DNA of 64,000 nucleotides from Coriaria nepalensis (lineage: Eukaryota > Streptophyta > Magnoliopsida > Cucurbitales > Coriariaceae): assembly GCA_027186245.1 (NCBI GenBank), contig CP114481.1:23405501-23469500 (forward strand), given 5' to 3'. The notes beneath the pieces are model-generated. The model had not been told where the DNA came from and ran no database searches. It worked only from the letters and a program-made list of their open reading frames with translations. Position numbers and translations under genes: made by a program. The first letter of the stretch is position 1. Each line of letters opens with the position of its first letter. This document shows positions 46,029 through 59,723 of the stretch, one piece after another.

Positions 46029-49000
46029 ATAGGAGTGGTTCGAAGTGCTTTCAAACAATTTAATTATATGAAAAGACTGAATGATATGCTTTTTAAGACT
46101 AAAATAATGCATTGTTGTCTTCAATAGATTAATTGCAAGTTATGTAAGAAAATCATGTTTGAAGGGCGAAAATTTAATTTGTCGAATTAATTTTGGATGA
46201 TTTATTGACTAGAAGAGACTCAATAACATGACTTTAAGGCTAAACAAATGCATTGTTGCCTTCAGTAGATTAACTGCAAGTTATGCACGAAAGTCATGTT
46301 TAAAAGCCGAATTTCTTTCGAAGTAATTTAGAATAATTTAATGACTAAAAGAGACACAATACTATGACTTTAAGGCTAAAAAATGAATAGTTGCCTTCAA
46401 TAGATCAATTACAAGTTATGCATGAAAGTCGTGTCTTGAATGCGAAAATAGAATTGGTTCGAAGTGTTTTCAAACAATTTAATTATATGAAAAGACTGAA
46501 TGATATGCTTTTTAAGTCTAAAATAATGCTTTGTTGTCTTCAATAGATTAATTGCAAGTTATGTAAGAAAATTATGTTTAATGGGTGGAAATAAAATTCG
46601 TTTGAATTAATTTAGAATGATTTAATGACTAGAAGAGACTCAATGACATGAATTTAAGTCTAAACAAATGCATTATTGCCTTCAGTAGATCAACTGAAAG
46701 TTCTCCACGAAAGTCATGTTTAAAGGCCGAATTTCGTTCGAAGTGATTTAGAATGATTTAATGACTAAAAGAGACGCAATAATATGACTTTAAGGTTAAA
46801 AAAATGCATAGTTGCCTTCAATAGATCAATTATCAGTTATGTATGAAAGTCGTGTCTTATATGCAAAAATAGAATTGGTTCAAAGTGCTTTCAAACAATT
46901 TAATGATATGAAAAGACTGAATGATATGCTTTTTAAGGCTAAAATAATGCATTGTTGTCTTCAATAGATTAATTGCAAGTTATATAAGAAAATCATGTTT
47001 GAAGGGTGAAAATAAAATTCCTACGAATAAATTTAGAATGATTTATTGACTAGAAGAAACTCAGTGACATCACTTTAAGGCTAAACAAATGCATTGTTGC
47101 CTTCAGTAGATTAGCTGCAAGTTCTGCACGAAAGTCATGTTTAAAAGCCGAATTTCGTTTGAAGTAATTTAGAATAATTTAATGACTAAAAGAGACACAA
47201 TACTATGACTTTAAGGCTAAAAAAATGAATAGTTGCCTTCAATAGATCAATTACAAGTTATGCATGAAAGTCGTGTCTTAAATGCGAAAATAGAATTGGT
47301 TTGAAGTGTTTTCAAACAATTTAATTATATGAAAAGACTGAATGATATGCTTTTTAAGACTAAAATAATGCATTGTTGTCTTCAATAGATTAATTGCAAG
47401 TTATGTAAGAAAATCTTGTTTGAAGGGTGAAAATAAAATTCGTTTGAATTAATTTAGAATGATTTATGAACTAGAAGACCCTCAGTGACATGACTTTAAG
47501 GCTAAACAAATGCATTGTCACCTTTAGTAGATCAACTGCAACTTATGCACGAAAGTCATGTTTAAAGGCGGAATTTCGTTGGAAGTAATTTAGAATGATT
47601 TAATGACTAAAAGAGACGCAATAATATGACTTTTAGGCTAAAAAAATGCATAGTTGCCTTCAATAGATCAATTGGAACTTATGCATGAAAGTCGTGTCTT
47701 AAATGCAAAAAATAGAATTGGTTCGAAGTGCTTTCAAACAATTTGACGATATGAAAAGACTGAATGATATACTTTTTAAGGCTAAAATAATGCATTGTTG
47801 TCTTCAATAGATTAATTGCAGGTTATGTAAGAAAATCATGTTTGAAGGGCAAAAATAGAATTCATTTGAATTAATTTAGAATGATTTAATGATAAGGAGA
47901 GACTCAATGACATAATTTTAAGGCAAAACAAATGCATGGTTGCTTTAGATAGATCAACTGCAAGTTATGCACGAAAGTCATGTTTAAAGGCCGAATTTCG
48001 TTGTAAGTAATTTAGAATGATTTAATGACTAAAAGAGACGCAATAATATGAGTTTTAGGCTAAAAAAATGCATAGTTGCCTTTAATCGATCAATTACAAG
48101 TTATGCATGGAAGTCGTGTCTTAAATGCAAAAATAGAATTGGTTCGAAGTGCTTTCAAACAATTTGATAATATGAAAAGACTGAAAGATATACTTTTAAA
48201 GGCTAAAATAATGCATTGTTGTCTTCAATAGATTAATTGCAGGTTATGTAAGAAAATCATGTTTGAAGGGCGAAAATAAAATTCTTTCGAATTAGTTTAG
48301 AATGATTTATTGACTAGAAGAGACTCCATGAAATGACTTTAAGGCTAAACAAATGCATTGTTGCCTTCAATAGATTAACTGCAAGTTATCCACGAAAGTC
48401 ATGTTTAAAGGCCGAATTTCGTTCGAAGTGATTTAGAATGATTTAATAACTAAAACAGACGCAATAACATAACTTTAAGGCTAAAATAATGCATAGTTGC
48501 CTTCAATAGATCAATTGCAACTTATGCATGAAAGTCGTGTTTTAAATGCAAAAATAGAATTGGTTCGAAATACTTTCAAACAATTTAGTGATATGAAAAG
48601 ACTGAATGATATGCTTTTTAAGGCTAAAATAATGAATTGTTGTCTTCAATAGATTAATTACAAGTTATCTATGAAAATCATGTTTGAAGGATGAAAATAA
48701 AATTCATTCGAATTAATTTAGAATAATTTGTTGACTAGAAGAGACTCAGTGACGTGACTTTAAGACTAAACAAATGCATTGTTGCGTTTAGTAGATCAAC
48801 TGCAAGTCATGCACGAAAGTCATGTTTAAAAGCCGAATTTCGTTCGAAGTAATTTAGAATGATTTAATGACTAAAAGAGACGCAATAATCTCACTTTAAG
48901 GCCAAAAAAATGCATAGTTGCCTACAACAGATCAATTGAAACTTATGCATGAAAGACGTGTCTTAAATGCAAAAATAGAATTGGTTCGAAGTGCTTTCAA

Positions 49001-51499
49001 ATAATTTGATGATATGAAAAGACTCAATGATATACTTTTTAAGGCTAAAATAATGCATTGTTGTCGTCAATATATTAATTGCAAGTTATGTAAGAAAATC
49101 ATTTTTGAAGGGCGAAAATAGAATTCGTTCTACTTAATTTGGAATAATTTAATAACTAGAAGAGACTTAGTGACATGACTTTAAGGCTAAACAAATGCAT
49201 TGTTGCCTTCAATAGATCAACTGCAAGTTTTGCACGAAAGTCATTTTTCAAGGCCGAATTTCGTTTGAAGTGATTTCGAATGATTTAATGACCTAAAGAG
49301 ACGCAATAATATGACTTTAAGGCTAAAAAAATGCATAGTTGCGTTCAATAGATCAATTGCAACTTATGCATGAAAGTCGTGTCTTAAATGCAAAAATAGG
49401 ATTGGTTCGAAGTGCTTTCAAACAATTTGATGATATGAAAACACGGAATGACATACTTTTTAAGGCTAAAATAATGCATTGTTGTCTTCAATAGATTAAT
49501 TGCAGGTTAGGTAAGAAAATCATGTTTGAAGGGCGAAAATAAAATTCGTTCGAATTAATTTAGAATGATTTGTTGACTAGAAGAGACTCATAGATATGAC
49601 TTTAAGGCAAAACAAATACATTGTTGCTTTCAATAGATTAACTGCAAGTTATGCACGAAAGTCATGTTTAAAGGCCAAATTTGGTTCGAAGCGATTTAGA
49701 ATGATTTAATAACTAAAAGAGACGCAACAACATGATTTTAAGGCTAAAAAAATGCATAGTTGCCTTCAATGGATCAATTGCAAGTTATGCATGAAACTCG
49801 TGTTTTAAATGCAAAAATAGAATTGGTTCGTTGTGCTTCTAAACAATTTAATGATAAGAATAGACTGAATGATATGCTTTTTAAGTCTAAAATAATGCAT
49901 TGTTGTCTTCAATAGATTAATTGCAAGTTATGTAAGAAAATCATGTTTGAAGGGCAAAAATTGAATTTGTCGAATTAATTTAAGATGATTTATTGACTAG
50001 TAGAGACTCAATGACATGAGTTTAAGGTTAAACAAATGCATTGTTGGCTTCAATAGATTAACCGCAAGTTATGCACGAAAGTCATGTTTAAAGGCCGAAT
50101 TTCATTCGAAGCGATTTCGAATGATTTAATGACTAAAAGAGACACAATAATATGACTTTTAGGCTAAAAAAATGCATAGTTACCTTCAATAGATCAATTG
50201 CAACTTATGCATGAAAATCGTGTCATAAATGTGAAAATAGAATTGGTTCGAAGTGCTTTCAAACAATTTAATGATATAAAAAGACTGAATGATATGCTTT
50301 TTAAGGCTAAAATAATGCATTATTGTCTTCAATAGATTAATTGCAAGTTATGTAAGAAAATCTTGTTTGAAGGGTGAAAATAACATTCGTTCGAAGAAAT
50401 TTAGAATGATTTATTGACTAGAAGAGACTTAGTAAAATAACTTTAAGGCTAAACAAATGCATTGTTGCCTTCAGTAGATGAACTACAAGTTATGCACGAA
50501 AGTCATGCTTAAAGGCCGAATTTCGTTAGAAGTAATTTAGAATGATTTAATGACTAAAAGAGACGCAATAATATGACTTTTAGGCTAAAAAAATGCATAG
50601 TTGCCTTCGATAGATCAATTGCAACTTATGCATGAAAGTCGTGTCTTAAATGCAAAAATAGAATTTGTTCGTAGTGCTTTCAAACAATTTGATGATATGA
50701 AAAGACTGAATGACATACTTTTTAAGGCTAAAATAATGCATTGTTGTCTTTAATAGATTAATTGCAGGTTATGTAAGAAAATCATGTTTGAAGGGCGAAA
50801 ATAAAATTCGTTCGAATTAATTTAGAATGATTTATTGACTAGAAGAGACTCAATGACATGACTTTAAGGCTAAACAATTGCATTGTTGCCTTCAATAGAT
50901 TAAATGCAATTTATGCACGAAAGTCATGTTTAAAGGCCGAATTTCGTTCGAAGCGATTTAGAATGATTAAATAACTAAAAGACACACAATAACATGGCTT
51001 TGAGGCTAAAAAAATGCATAGTTGCATTCAATAGATAAATTGCAAGTTATGCATGAAACTCGTGTTTTAAATGCAAATATAGAATTGGTTCGAAGTGCTT
51101 TCAAACAGTTGAATGATATGAAAAGACTGAATGATATACTTTTTAAGGCTAAAATAATGCATTGTTGTCGTCAATAAATTAATTGCAACTTATGTAAGAC
51201 AATCATGTTTGAAGGGCGAAAATAGAATTCGTTCGACTTAATTTGGAATAATTTAATAACTAGAAGACACTCAGTGACATGGCTTTAAGGCTAAACAAAT
51301 GCATTGTTGCCTTCAATAGATCAACTGCAAGTTTTGCACGAAAGTCATTTTTCAAGGCCGAATTTCGTTCGAAGTGATTTAAAATGATTTAATGACTAAA
51401 AGAGACGCAATAATATGACTTTGAGGCTAAAAAAATGCATAGTTGCCTTCAATAGATCAATTGCAACTTATGCATGAAAGTCGTGTCTTAAATGCAAAA
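46029..51499. repeat. Domain 6: trimers related to the 34.7-37.0 kb region, then diverged
   Basis: Units start at 46029, 46448, 46869, 47290, 47712, 48133, 48554, 48975, 49396, 49817, 50237, 50658 and 51079; all are 419-422 bp. From about 45.4 to 47.9 kb the order of variants repeats 34.7-37.0 kb at an offset of 10657 bp, becoming 11075 bp after one extra unit. Examples are TAGGAGTGG, GTAGCCTTCAATATAT, CAATTATCAGTTATG and GAAGACCCTCAGTG. Units 46448 and 47290 are a 2-unit (842-bp) pair. From 48 kb new B forms appear: GAATTAGTTTAG, TACTTAATTTGGAATAATTT and GACTCATAGA. Confidence 0.84.
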
Positions 51500-54280
51500 A
51501 TAGAATTGGTTCGAAGTGCTTTCAAACAATTTGATGATATGAAAAGACTGAATGATATGCTTTTTAAGGCTAAAATAATGCACTGTTGTCTTCAATAGAT
51601 TAATTACAAGTTAGGTAAGAAAATCATGTTTGAAGGTTGAAAATAAAATTCGTTCGAATTAATTTAGAATGATTTATTGACTAGAAGAAACTCAGTGACA
51701 TGACTGTAAGGCTAAACAAATGCATTATTGCCTTCAGTAGATCAACTGCAAGTTCTGCGCGAAAGTCATTTTTAAAGGCCGAATTTCGTTGGAAGTAATT
51801 TAGAATGATTTAGTGACTAAAAGAGACGCAACAATATGACTTTAAGGCTAAAAAAAATGCATAGTTGCCTACAATAGATCAATTGCAACTTATGCATGAA
51901 AGACATGTCTTAAATGCAAAAATAGAATTGGTTCGAAGTGCTTTCAAATAATTTGATGATATGAAAAGAATCAATGATATACTTTTTAAGGCTAAAATAA
52001 TTCATTGTTGTCGTCAATATATTAATTCCAAGTTATGTAAGAAAATCATTTTTGAAGGGCGAAAATAGAATTCGTTCTACTTAATTTGGAATAATTTAAT
52101 AACTAGAAGAGACTCAGTGACATGACTTTAAGGCTAAACAAATGCATTGTTGCCTTCAATAGATCAATTGCAAGTTTTGCACGAAAGTCATTTTTAAAGG
52201 CCGAATTTCGTTCGAAGTGATTTAGAATGATTTAATGACTAAAAGAGACGCAATAATATGACTTTAAGGCTAAAAAAATGCATAGTTGCCTTCAATAGAT
52301 CAACTGCAACTTATGCATGAAAGTAGTGTCTTAAATGCAAAAATAGAATTGGTTCAAAGTGCTTTCAAACAATTTGATGATATGAAAAGACTGAATGACA
52401 TACTTTTTAAGGCTAAAATAATGCATTGTTGTCTTCCATAGATTAATTGCAGGTTAGGTAAGACAATCATGTTTGAAGGGCGAAAATAAAATTCGTTCGA
52501 ATTAATTTAGAATGATTTATTGACTACAAGAGACTCATAGACATGACTTTAAGGCTAAACAAATGCATTGTTGCCTTCAATAAATTAACTGTAAGTTATG
52601 CACGAAAGTCAGGCTTACAGGCCGAATTTGGTTCGAAGCGATTTAGAATGATTTAATAACTAAAAGAGGCGCAATAACATGACTTTAAGGCTAAAAAAAT
52701 GCATAGTTGCCTTCAATTGATCAATTGCAACTTATGCATGAAAGTCGTGTCTTAAATGCAAAAATAGAATTGGTTCGAAGTGCTTTCAAACAATTTGATG
52801 ATATGAAAAGACTGAATGATATGCTTTTTAAGGCTAAAATAATGCACTGTTGTCTTCAATAGATTAATTACAAGTTATGTAAGAAAATCATGTTTGAAGG
52901 GTGAAAATAAAATTCGTTCGAATTAATTTAGAATGATTTATTGACTAGAAGAAACTCAGTGACATGACTGTAAGGCTAAACAAATGCATTATTGCCTTCA
53001 GTAGATCAACTGCAAGTTCTGCGCGAAAGTCATTTTTAAAGGCCGAATTTCGTTGGAAGTAATTTAGAATGATTTAGTGACTAAAAGAGACGCAACAATA
53101 TGACTTTAAGGCTAAAAAAAATGCATAGTTGCCTACAATAGATCAATTGCAACTTATGCATGAAAGACATGTCTTAAATGCAAAAATAGAATTGGTTCGA
53201 AGTGCTTTCAAATAATTTGATGATATGAAAAGAATCAATGATATACTTTTTAAGGCTAAAATAATTCATTGTTGTCGTCAATATATTAATTGCAAGTTAT
53301 GTAAGAAAATCATTTTTGAAGGGCGAAAATAGAATTCGTTCTACTTAATTTGGAATAATTTAATAACTAGAAGAGACTCAGTGACATGACTTTAAGGCTA
53401 AACAAATGCATTGTTGCCTTCAATAGATCAATTGCAAGTTTTGCACGAAAGTCATTTTTAAAGGCCGAATTCCGTTCGAAGTGATTTAGAATGATTTAAT
53501 GACTAAAAGAGACGCAATAATATGACTTTAAGGCTAAAAAAATGCATAGTTGCCTTCAATAGATCAACTGCAACTTATGCATGAAAGTAGTGTCTTAAAT
53601 GCAAAAATAGAATTGGTTCAAAGTGCTTTCAAACAATTTGATGATATGAAAAGACTGAATGACATACTTTTTAAGGCTAAAATAATGCATTGTTGTCTTC
53701 CATAGATTAATTGCAGGTTAGGTAAGAAAATCATGTTTGAAGGGCGAAAATAAAATTCGTTCGAATTAATTTAGAATGATTTATTGACTACAAGAGACTC
53801 ATAGACATGACTTTAAGGCTAAACAAATGCATTGTTGCCTTCAATAAATTAACTGTAAGTTATGCACGAAAGTCAGGCTTACAGGCCGAATTTGGTTCGA
53901 AGCGATTTAGAATGATTTAATAACTAAAAGAGGCGCAATAACATGACTTTAAGGCTAAAAAAATGCATAGTTGCCTTCAATTGATCAATTCCAACTTATG
54001 CATGAAACTTGTGTTTTAAATGCAAAAATAGAATTGGTTCGAAATGTTTTCAAACAATTTAATAATATGAAAAGACTGAATGATATGCTTTTTAAGACTA
54101 AAATAATGCATTGTTGTCTTCAATAGATTAATTGCAAGTTATGTAAGAAAATCATGTTTGAAGGGCGAAAATAAAATTCGTTCGAATTAATTTAGAATGA
54201 TTTATTGACTAGAAGAGACTCAATGGCATGACTTTAAGGCTAAACAATTGCATTGTTGCCTTCAATAGATCAACTGCAAG

Positions 54281-54306
54281 TCATGCACGAAAGTCATGCA
54301 CGAAAG
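54281..54306 (+). repeat. 13-bp tandem duplication in subunit B
   Basis: TCATGCACGAAAG occurs twice in a row (54281-54293, 54294-54306), making the unit at 54028 434 bp long. Most other B copies have the motif once. It recurs 2119 bp downstream, so it predates that duplication. Confidence 0.92.
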
Positions 54307-56399
54307 TAATGTTTCAATACCGAATTTCGTTGTAAGTAATTTAGAATGATTTAATGACCAAAAGAGACGCAATAATATGACTTTTAGGCTAAAAAAATGC
54401 ATAGTTGCCTTCAATTGATCAATTCCAACTTATGCATGAAACTTGTGTTTTAAATGCAAAAATAGAATTGGTTCGAAATGTTTTCAAACAATTTAATGAT
54501 ATGAAAAGACTGAATGATATGCTTTTTAAGGCTAAAATAATGCACTGTTGTCTTCAATAGATTAATTACAAGTTATGTAAGAAAATCATGTTTGAAGGGT
54601 GAAAATAAAATTCGTTCGAATTAATTTAGAATGATTTATTGACTAGAAGAGACTCAATGACATGACTTTAAGGCTAAACAATTGCATTGTTGCCTTCAAT
54701 AGATTAACTGCAAGTTTTGCACGAAAGTCATTTTTCAAGGCCGAATTTCGTTCGAAGTGATTTAAAATGATTTAATGACTAAAAGAGACGCAATAATATG
54801 ACTTTTAGGCTAAAAAAATGCATAGTTGCCTTCAATAGATCAATTGCAACTTATGCATGAAAGTCGTGTCTTAAATGCAAAAATAGAATTGGTTCGAAGT
54901 GCTTTCAAACAATTTGATGATATGAAAAGACTGAATGATATGCTTTTTAAGGCTAAAATAATGCACTGTTGTCTTCAATAGATTAATTACAAGTTATGTA
55001 AGAAAATCATGTTTGAAGGGTGAAAATAAAATTCGTTCGAATTAATTTAGAATGATTTATTGACTAGAAGAAACTCAGTGACATCACTGTAAGGCTAAAC
55101 AAATGCATTATTGCCTTCAGTAGATCAACTGCAAGTTCTGCGCGAAAGTCATTTTTAAAGGCCGAATTTCGTTGGAAGTAACTTAGAATGATTTAGTGAC
55201 TAAAAGAGACGCAACAATATGACTTTAAGGCTAAAAAAAATGCATAGTTGCCTACAATAGATCAATTGCAACTTATGCATGAAAGACATGTCTTAAATGC
55301 AAATATAGAATTGGTTCGAAGTGCTTTCAAATAATTTGATGATATGAAAAGAGTCAATGATATACTTTTTAAGGCTAAAATAATTCATTGTTGTCGTCAA
55401 TATATTAATTGCAAGTTATGTAAGAATATCATTTTTGAAGGGCGAAAATAGAATTCGTTCTACTTAATTTGGAATAATTTAATAACTAGAAGAGACTCAG
55501 TGACATGACTTTAAGGCTAAACAAATGCATTGTTGCCTTCAATAGATCAATTGCAAGTTTTGCACGAAAGTCATTTTTAAAGGCCGAATTTCGTTCGAAG
55601 TGATTTAGAATGATTTAATGACTAAAAGAGACGCAATAATATGACTTTAAGGCTAAAAAAATGCATAGTTGCCTTCAATAGATCAACTGCAACTTATGCA
55701 TGAAAGTAGTGTCTTAAATGCAAAAATAGAATTGGTTCAAAGTGCTTTCAAACAATTTGATGATATGAAAAGACTGAATGACATACTTTTTAAGGCTAAA
55801 ATAATGCATTGTTGTCTTCCATAGATTAATTGCAGGTTAGGTAAGAAAATCATGTTTGAAGGGCGAAAATAAAATTCGTTCGAATTAATTTAGAATGATT
55901 TATTGACTACAAGAGACTCATAGACATGACTTTAAGGCTAAACAAATGCATTGTTGCCTTCAATAAATTAACTGTAAGTTATGCACGAAAGTCAGGCTTA
56001 CAGGCCGAATTTGGTTCGAAGCGATTTAGAATGATTTAATAACTAAAAGAGGCGCAATAACATGACTTTAAGGCTAAAAAAATGCATAGTTGCCTTCAAT
56101 TGATCAATTCCAACTTATGCATGAAACTTGTGTTTTAAATGCAAAAATAGAATTGGTTCGAAATGTTTTCAAACAATTTAATAATATGAAAAGACTGAAT
56201 GATATGCTTTTTAAGACTAAAATAATGCATTGTTGTCTTCAATAGATTAATTGCAAGTTATGTAAGAAAATCATGTTTGAAGGGCGAAAATAAAATTCGT
56301 TCGAATTAATTTAGAATGATTTATTGACTAGAAGAGACTCAATGGCATGACTTTAAGGCTAAACAATTGCATTGTTGCCTTCAATAGATCAACTGCAAG

Positions 56400-56425
56400 T
56401 CATGCACGAAAGTCATGCACGAAAG
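56400..56425 (+). repeat. 13-bp tandem duplication in subunit B, second copy
   Basis: Same doubling of TCATGCACGAAAG as at 54281, copied with the 2119-bp block; the unit at 56147 is also 434 bp. The unit at 56581 has a related B (GTTTCAATACCG) without the doubling, so it may show the ancestral state. Confidence 0.92.
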
Positions 56426-57001
56426 TAATGTTTCAATACCGAATTTCGTTGTAAGTAATTTAGAATGATTTAATGACCAAAAGAGACGCAATAATATGAC
56501 TTTTAGGCTAAAAAAATGCATAGTTGCCTTCAATTGATCAATTCCAACTTATGCATGAAACTTGTGTTTTAAATGCAAAAATAGAATTGGTTCGAAATGT
56601 TTTCAAACAATTTAATGATATGAAAAGACTGAATGATATGCTTTTTAAGGCTAAAATAATGCATTGTTGTCTTCAATAGATTAATTGCAAGTTATGTAAG
56701 AAAATCATGTTTGAAGGGCGAAAATAAAATTCGTTCGAATTAATTTAGAATGATTTATTGACTAGAAGAGACTCAATGACATGACTTTAAGGCTAAACAA
56801 TTGCATTGTTGCCTTCAATAGATCAACTGCAAGTCATGCACGAAAGTCATGTTTCAATACCGAATTTCGTTGTAAGTAATTTAGAATGATTTAATGACCA
56901 AAAGAGACGCAATAATATGACTTTTAGGCTAAAAAAATGCATAGTTGCCTTCAATAGATCAATTACAAGTTATGCATGGAAGTCGTGTCTTAAATGCAAA
57001 A

Positions 57002-57286
57002 ATAGAATTGGTTCGAAGTGCTTTCAAACAATATGATAATATGAAATGACTGAATGATATACTTTTAAAGGCGAAAATAATGCATTGTTGTCTTCAATAG
57101 ATTAATTGCAGATTATGTAAGAAAGTCATGTTTGAAGGGCGAAAATAAAATTCGTTCGAATTAGTTTAGAATGATTTATTGACTAGAAGAGACTCAATGA
57201 CATGACTTTAAGGCTAAACAAATGCATTGTTGCCTTCAATAGATTAACTGCAACTTATGCATAAAAGACGTGTCTTAAATGCAAAA
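57002..57286 (+). repeat. 285-bp dimer, B/C fusion with a third junction
   Basis: B continues through CTTCAATAGATTAACTGCAA and joins C at CTTATGCATAAAAGACGTG. The A start and B of this unit match the unit at 48133 (8869-bp offset), while what follows matches the unit at 48975 (8312-bp offset). The dimer therefore looks like a 557-bp deletion (one trimer plus about 136 bp) in a copy of the 48-49.7 kb region. Confidence 0.82.
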
Positions 57287-58457
57287 ATAGAATTGGTTTG
57301 AAGTGCTTTCAAACAATTTAATGATAGGAAAAGACTCAATGATATACTTTTTAAGGCTAAAATAATGCATTGTTGTCGTCAATATATTAATTGCAAGTTA
57401 TGTAAGAAAATCATGTTTGAAGGGCGAAAATAGATTTCGTTCTACTTAATTTGGAATAATTTAATAACTAGAAGAGACTCAGTGACCCGACTTTAAGGCT
57501 AAACAAATGCATTGTTGCCTTCAATAGATCTACTGCAAGTTTTGCACGAAAGTCATTTTTAAAGGCCGAATTTCGTTCGAAGTGATTTAGAATGATTTAA
57601 TGACTAAAAAAGATGCAATAATATTACCTTAAGGCTAAAAAAATGCATAGTTGCCTTCAATAGATCAATTGCAACTTATGCATGAAAGTCGTGTCTTAAA
57701 TGCAAAAATAGAATTGGTTCGAAGTGCTTTCAAACAATTTAATGATATGAAAAGACTGAATGATATGCTTTTTAAGGCTAAAATATTACATTGTTGTCTT
57801 CAATAGATTAATTGCAAGTTAGGTAAGAAAATCATGTTTGAAGGGCGAAAATACAATTCGTTCGAATTTATTTAGAATGATTTATTGACTAGAAGAGACT
57901 CATAGACATGACTGTAAGGCTAAACAAATGCATTGTTGCCTTAAATAGATTAACTGCAAGTTATGCACGAAAGTCATGTTTAAAGGCCGAATTTCGTTCG
58001 AAGCGATTTAGCATGATTTAATAACTAAAAGAGATGCAATAACATGACTTTAAGGCTAAAAAAATGCATAGTTGACTTCAATAGATCAATTGCAACTTAT
58101 GCATGAAAGTTGTGTCTTAAATGCAAAAATAGAATTGGTTCGAAGTGTTTTCAAACAATTCAATGATATGAAAAGACTGAATGATATGTTTTTTAAGACT
58201 AAAATAATGCATTGTTGTCATCAATAGATTAATTGCAGGTTATGTAAGAAAATCATGTCTGAAGGGCGAAAATAAAATTCGTTCGAATTAATTTAGAATG
58301 ATTTATAGACTAGAAGAGACTCAATGACATGACTTTAAGGCTAAACAATTGCATTGTTGCCTTCAATAGATCAACTGCAAGTCATGCACGAAAGTCATGT
58401 TTCAATGCCGAATTTCGTTGTAAGTAATTTAGAATGATTTAATGACTAAAAGAGACG

Positions 58458-58480
58458 CAATAATATGCATATTTTCCTTC
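58458..58480 (+). repeat. 20-bp deletion in subunit C (first of three)
   Basis: C reads AATAATATGCATATTTTCC where others have AATAATATG, a 20-base stretch ending in ATG, then CATAGTTGCC. The junction is after 58467. The removed segment is bounded by ATG on both sides, so deletion between short direct repeats explains it. The nearby AGTTGCC-to-TTTTCC change travels with the deletion. The left arm of the C dyad is damaged here. Confidence 0.88.
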
Positions 58481-59700
58481 AATAGATCAATTGCAACTTA
58501 TGCATGAAAGTCGTGTCTTAAATGCAAAAATAGAATTCGTCCGCAGTGCTTTCAAACAATTTGATGATATGAAAAGACTGAATGATATACTTTTTAAGGC
58601 TAAAATAATGCATTGTCGTCGTCAATAAATTAATTGCAAGTTATGTAAGAAAATCATGTTTGAAAGGTGAAAATCGAATTCGTTCGACTTAATTTGAAAT
58701 AATTTAATAACTAGAAGAGACTCAGTGACATGACTTTAAGGCTTAACAAATGCACTGTTGCCTTCAATAGATCAACTGCAAGTTTTGCACGAAAGTCATT
58801 TTTAAAGGCCGAATTTCTTTCGAAGCGATTTATAATGATTTAATAACTAAAAGAGGCGCAATAACATGACTTTAAGGCTTAAAAAATGCATAGTTGCCTT
58901 CAATAGATAAATTGCAACTTATGCAGGAAAGTCGTGTCTTAAATGCAAAAATAAAATTGGTTCGAAGTGTTTCCAAACATTTCAATGATATGAAAAGACT
59001 GAATGACATACTTTTTAAGGCTAAAATAATGCATTGTTGTCTTCAATAGATTAATTGAAGGTTAGGTAAGAAAATCATGTTTGAAGGGCGAAAATAAAAT
59101 TTGTTCGAATTTATTTAGAATGATTTATTGACTAGAAGAGACTCATAGACATGACTTTAAGGCTAAACAACTGCATTGTTGCCTTAAATAGATTAACTGC
59201 AAGTTATGCACGAAAGTCATGTTTAAAGGCCGAATTTCGTTCGAAGCGATTTAGAATGATTTAATTACTAAAGGAGACGCAATAACATGACTTTAAGGCT
59301 AAAAAAATGGATAGTTGCCTTCAATAGATCAATTGCAACTTATGCATGAAAGTCGTGTCTTAAATGCAAAAATAGAATTGGTTCGAAGTGTTTTCAAACA
59401 ATTCAATGATATGAAAAGACTGAATGATATGCTTTTTAAGACTAAAATAATGCATTGTTGTCATCAATAGATTAATTGCAGGTTATGTAAGAAAATCATG
59501 TTTGAAGGGCGAAAATAAAATTCGTTCGAATTAATTTAGAATGATTTATTGACTAGAAGAGACTCAATGACATGACTTTAAGGCTAAACAATTGCATTGT
59601 TGCCTTCAATAGATCAACTGCAAGTCATGCACGAAAGTCATGTTTCAATGCCGAATTTCGTTGTAAGTAATTTAGAATGATTTAATGACTAAAAGAGACG

Positions 59701-59723
59701 CAATAATATGCATATTTTCCTTC
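59701..59723 (+). repeat. 20-bp deletion in subunit C (second of three)
   Basis: Same junction, after 59710, and same linked substitutions as at 58458. It is 1243 bp downstream, which is three units minus 20 bases. Confidence 0.88.

Larger units (their letters stand above)
51500..57001. repeat. Domain 7: nested 1264-bp and 2119-bp duplications
   Basis: Units start at 51500, 51922, 52343, 52764, 53186, 53607, 54028, 54462, 54883, 55305, 55726, 56147 and 56581. Units 51500-52343 repeat as 52764-53607 at 1264 bp. Units 52764-54462 repeat as 54883-56581 at 2119 bp (five units plus 14 bases). About 1.8 kb matches at 2119 bp with only a handful of differences seen, for example CATGACTG/CATCACTG, AAGAATCAATG/AAGAGTCAATG and GAATTCCG/GAATTTCG. 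Markers are GCTAAAAAAAATGC (8 A), AAGACATGTC, GCAGGTTAGGTAAG and CAGGCTTACAGGCC. Confidence 0.87.
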
